A stretch of 48,281 bases of DNA. It comes from a virus. The stretch lies in IMG/VR virus record IMGVR_UViG_3300031552_000007, positions 1-48,281 of that record; one strand, given 5' to 3'. The number at the start of each line of letters is the position of its first letter. Within the stretch, counting starts at the first letter, position 1. A program made the translations under genes and the position numbers. Shown in pieces: positions 46,094 through 48,281 of this stretch. The notes below the pieces were generated by a model. That model did no database searches, had not been told where the DNA came from, and worked only from the letters and a program-made list of their open reading frames with translations.

Positions 46094-48281
46094 TGCACAA
46101 GTCAGAGTAAACACTGGCGCACTCCATGGCGATCTCATGTCAGCCGGGACATTTTTCAAAACCTTTGCTGGCGGGGCCGTTGCTTCTCTTGGGGCAATCG
46201 GACTGGCCGTCGTTGCCCTTACAAAAACAATCCAGGGAATAAAAGCCGCCGTCTCAACATTCGCTTCTTTTGAACAGTCAATGGCGAACGTCGCTTCTGT
46301 AGCCAAGGCGTCCACTCAAGAGATGGAAGCCCTTAATGCGGCAGCCCAGGAAGCAGGACGGACAACCAGGTTTACAGCTTCACAGGCTGCCGATGCTCTT
46401 TATTATTTGGCTTCAGCTGGGTTTGATGCCACTCAATCAATGGGTGCCTTGAACGGTGTTCTTTATCTGGCCGGAGCGACACAGTCTGATCTGGCGACAA
46501 CGTCTGCATCTGTCGCGGCGTCTATCAGTCAGTTCAACCTCGAAGCTGAGGATGCCGTGCGTGTTGCCAATGTTTTTACCGCTGCGATAACTAATTCACA
46601 GGCGACAATGGACAAGCTGACGACATCAATGAGGTATGCAGGACCGGTTGCTTCCGGTCTTGGAATCTCTCTGGAAGAGACTGTCGGCGCGCTTCAGATC
46701 CTGTATAACAACGGATTCGCTGCGACTCAGGCAGGGACGGCTCTCAGGGCTGCCCTCGGTGATCTGGCAAACGCAACCAGTCCGGCGATTGCAAAACTGA
46801 AGGAACTCGGTGTTAGTTTTGATGATGTCAACCCTGCAACTCATAGTCTTGCGGAAGTGATGGGAGTCCTTGGAGAAGCCGGACTCGAGACCGGCGACAT
46901 CATGGCGATTTTCGGGAACCGGGCAGGACCTGCATTGATCAAACTGATCCAGGGTGGCCGTGAGGCCATAGAGGAATATACAGAAGCAGTAACGGACACG
47001 AACGCTGCTGCCGAGGCTTATGCTATCCAGAACGATACTCTTGCCGGCGCACAGGACAGGTTTAAGAGTGCGACTGAATCACTGGCGATTGCTGTCGGGG
47101 AGCAGTTGGCTCCGTTTCTCCAAAGAGTCCTCGAGCTTGGGATTCAGATTGTTAATTGGTTAACAGAGGCTGCACCGACAATCGGTAATGTCTTTAAGTT
47201 GATAACAACATTAACACCTCTCGGTGCCGTTATCGCTTTGTCCGATGCGATGGATGGTGGACGGTCTGCCGCAGACGAATACGCAAAGGATCTGGACAAG
47301 GTCAGCGATGCTCTTGATATGGTTAACCAGGTTGTCGATGCAAACGTCGGCATCCACAATAGGAGGATTGAGCTTGACGGCCTTGTAAATGAATATGAAA
47401 CATTAACAAGCCAGACCACGCTCAATGCTGATGAACAGGAAAGGCTCAGAGTCGTTATTGATCAGTTGGCTGATCGGGTCCCTGATGCTGCCAGTGCTTT
47501 TGATGAGTTTGGGAATGCCATTGAGATTAACACAGATATCGCGCGCCAGGCTTCTCTTGATCTTTTGGAACTGGAAAAGGCGAATAATGAAGCAGCTCTT
47601 GCAACCCTCGAGGCAGAACAGTGGATAGCACAGGAAAAAGCAAAAGCCCTTGAATATTCCAGGGATTCATCCCGCGAAGAATACCAACGGAAGCGCGACG
47701 AACTCGCTGAACTAAGCGATCAATATACGAGAATACTTGGAATTGAAGCACAGTACCAGGCCGAACGTGAACAGGTATGGGAAAGTGGTGCTGATATTTA
47801 TGATGCTCAAGTTGAAGCTGCTCAGAATCTATTTAATGCAGACGTTATTACACAACGAGAATTGCAGAGTGTTATTGATAAATCAATCAATTTTGTATCA
47901 CTTCTTCAGACAAAAGTAAGACCGTTGAAGGAAAGATACCAGGAATTAACGGAAGAGGTACAGAATCAGTTTAATGAATGGCAGGAAGTTGAGAGTCAGT
48001 ATCAAAGAGCAGACGAACTCTCTCTCGAGATTGCAAAAAAACAGCAGGAGATAGCTGCCAATGAAAGAGCAATCGGGATTATTCAAACACAGAATAATGA
48101 TAATCAGCTTCAGGGTGAGGATGACCTCGATAATGAACGTGAAGATAATTACCAGAATGAAATAATCAGGCTTGAGAAACTCAGCGCAGCAGAACAGGAT
48201 TTCTTGAAAAAGAAAACTGATGCAGAACTCGAACAATCAAAAAATAGAGTCGATATTGAAAAACAATCAGCGCAGGAAGCC
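46062..48281 (+). CDS. Tail tape-measure protein, N-terminal part (continues at 1)
   Basis: The gene starts at ATG 46062, 8 bases after GGAG and overlapping the chaperone by 32 bases, and continues across the window end to 988. The N-terminal region is of the TP901-type tape-measure kind: FFKTFAGGAVASLGAIGLAV membrane-like helix, then FEQSMANVASVAKAS, TRFTASQAADALYYLASAG and GNRAGPALIKL. A long coiled coil follows. With 1-988 the total is about 1026 residues, which predicts a tail of roughly 150 nm if the usual 0.15 nm per residue holds. Confidence 0.92.
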   Translation, partial: MPAGIDAGTVNAQVRVNTGALHGDLMSAGTFFKTFAGGAVASLGAIGLAVVALTKTIQGIKAAVSTFASFEQSMANVASVAKASTQEMEALNAAAQEAGRTTRFTASQAADALYYLASAGFDATQSMGALNGVLYLAGATQSDLATTSASVAASISQFNLEAEDAVRVANVFTAAITNSQATMDKLTTSMRYAGPVASGLGISLEETVGALQILYNNGFAATQAGTALRAALGDLANATSPAIAKLKELGVSFDDVNPATHSLAEVMGVLGEAGLETGDIMAIFGNRAGPALIKLIQGGREAIEEYTEAVTDTNAAAEAYAIQNDTLAGAQDRFKSATESLAIAVGEQLAPFLQRVLELGIQIVNWLTEAAPTIGNVFKLITTLTPLGAVIALSDAMDGGRSAADEYAKDLDKVSDALDMVNQVVDANVGIHNRRIELDGLVNEYETLTSQTTLNADEQERLRVVIDQLADRVPDAASAFDEFGNAIEINTDIARQASLDLLELEKANNEAALATLEAEQWIAQEKAKALEYSRDSSREEYQRKRDELAELSDQYTRILGIEAQYQAEREQVWESGADIYDAQVEAAQNLFNADVITQRELQSVIDKSINFVSLLQTKVRPLKERYQELTEEVQNQFNEWQEVESQYQRADELSLEIAKKQQEIAANERAIGIIQTQNNDNQLQGEDDLDNEREDNYQNEIIRLEKLSAAEQDFLKKKTDAELEQSKNRVDIEKQSAQEA
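48155..48281. repeat. Terminal overlap, copy 2 (circular closure)
   Basis: Exact copy of 1-127. Removing one copy gives a circular unit of about 48,154 bp. A circular map fits either headful packaging, where linear ends are permuted, or a circular replicative form. Confidence 0.95.

Noticed and set aside
1-48281. tRNA genes or CRISPR arrays
   Set aside because: I found no cloverleaf-like gene with a TTC-loop and CCA-type end and no regularly spaced repeats. A dedicated tRNA scan could still find a divergent one.

Overview
The window is a complete, circularly closed genome of a tailed double-stranded DNA phage. Bases 1-127 are repeated exactly at 48155-48281, so the unit is about 48,154 bp and was cut open inside the tape-measure gene. 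Large terminase, portal, Mu-F-like minor head protein, protease/scaffold, major capsid protein, connectors, tube protein and a tape measure of about 1026 residues indicate a long-tailed, probably siphovirus-like virion. The host cannot be named from the sequence. Strong AGGAG ribosome sites, sigma70-type promoters with extended -10 elements and a spanin-like lysis cassette suggest a bacterium with two membranes. There is no integrase, DNA polymerase, tRNA gene or CRISPR array that I can see.

Layout. Genes fall into two opposed blocks that diverge at about 26.92 kb and converge at about 8.03 kb. The minus-strand block (26904 down to 8032) is the presumed early region. It holds a small basic protein, an HTH regulator, a primase-polymerase/SF3 helicase, small zinc-ribbon proteins including a Lar-like anti-restriction protein, a radical SAM enzyme, an SF2 helicase, a VRR-NUC nuclease, a truncated UDP-sugar dehydrogenase, a membrane/coiled-coil protein, a fused SbcD-SbcC-like nuclease/ATPase, SSB and a run of tiny genes behind structured leaders. 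The plus-strand block (26941 to the end, continuing 1-8037) is late. It runs through small terminase, ParB-like/DNA methyltransferase fusion, large terminase, portal, minor head protein, an accessory island, protease/scaffold, decoration protein, capsid, connectors, tail, fibre and lysis genes.

The main discovery is the accessory island at 33177-39256, inside the head operon. It encodes three related DxD glycosyltransferases, a cytidylyltransferase fused to phosphoenolpyruvate mutase, a phosphonopyruvate decarboxylase, a LicD-like phosphotransferase and a SAM methyltransferase-like protein. Together these look like a phage-encoded route for making a C-P bonded phosphonate (probably 2-aminoethylphosphonate or a relative), activating it with CTP and attaching it to a glycan. 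The aminotransferase is not seen and would have to come from the host. The late position suggests decoration of the virion or of the host surface late in infection.

Control signals are unusually readable. A family of promoters has 17-bp spacers that share a GTGC end. The divergence point is a 35-bp element in which two complete promoters face each other with each -35 touching the other's -10. Several starts sit at the predicted +1, suggesting leaderless messages. A promoter lies inside the terminator after the capsid gene and would make a short RNA. Direct repeats that carry ribosome-binding sites mark at least three gene junctions and suggest how small genes were gained.
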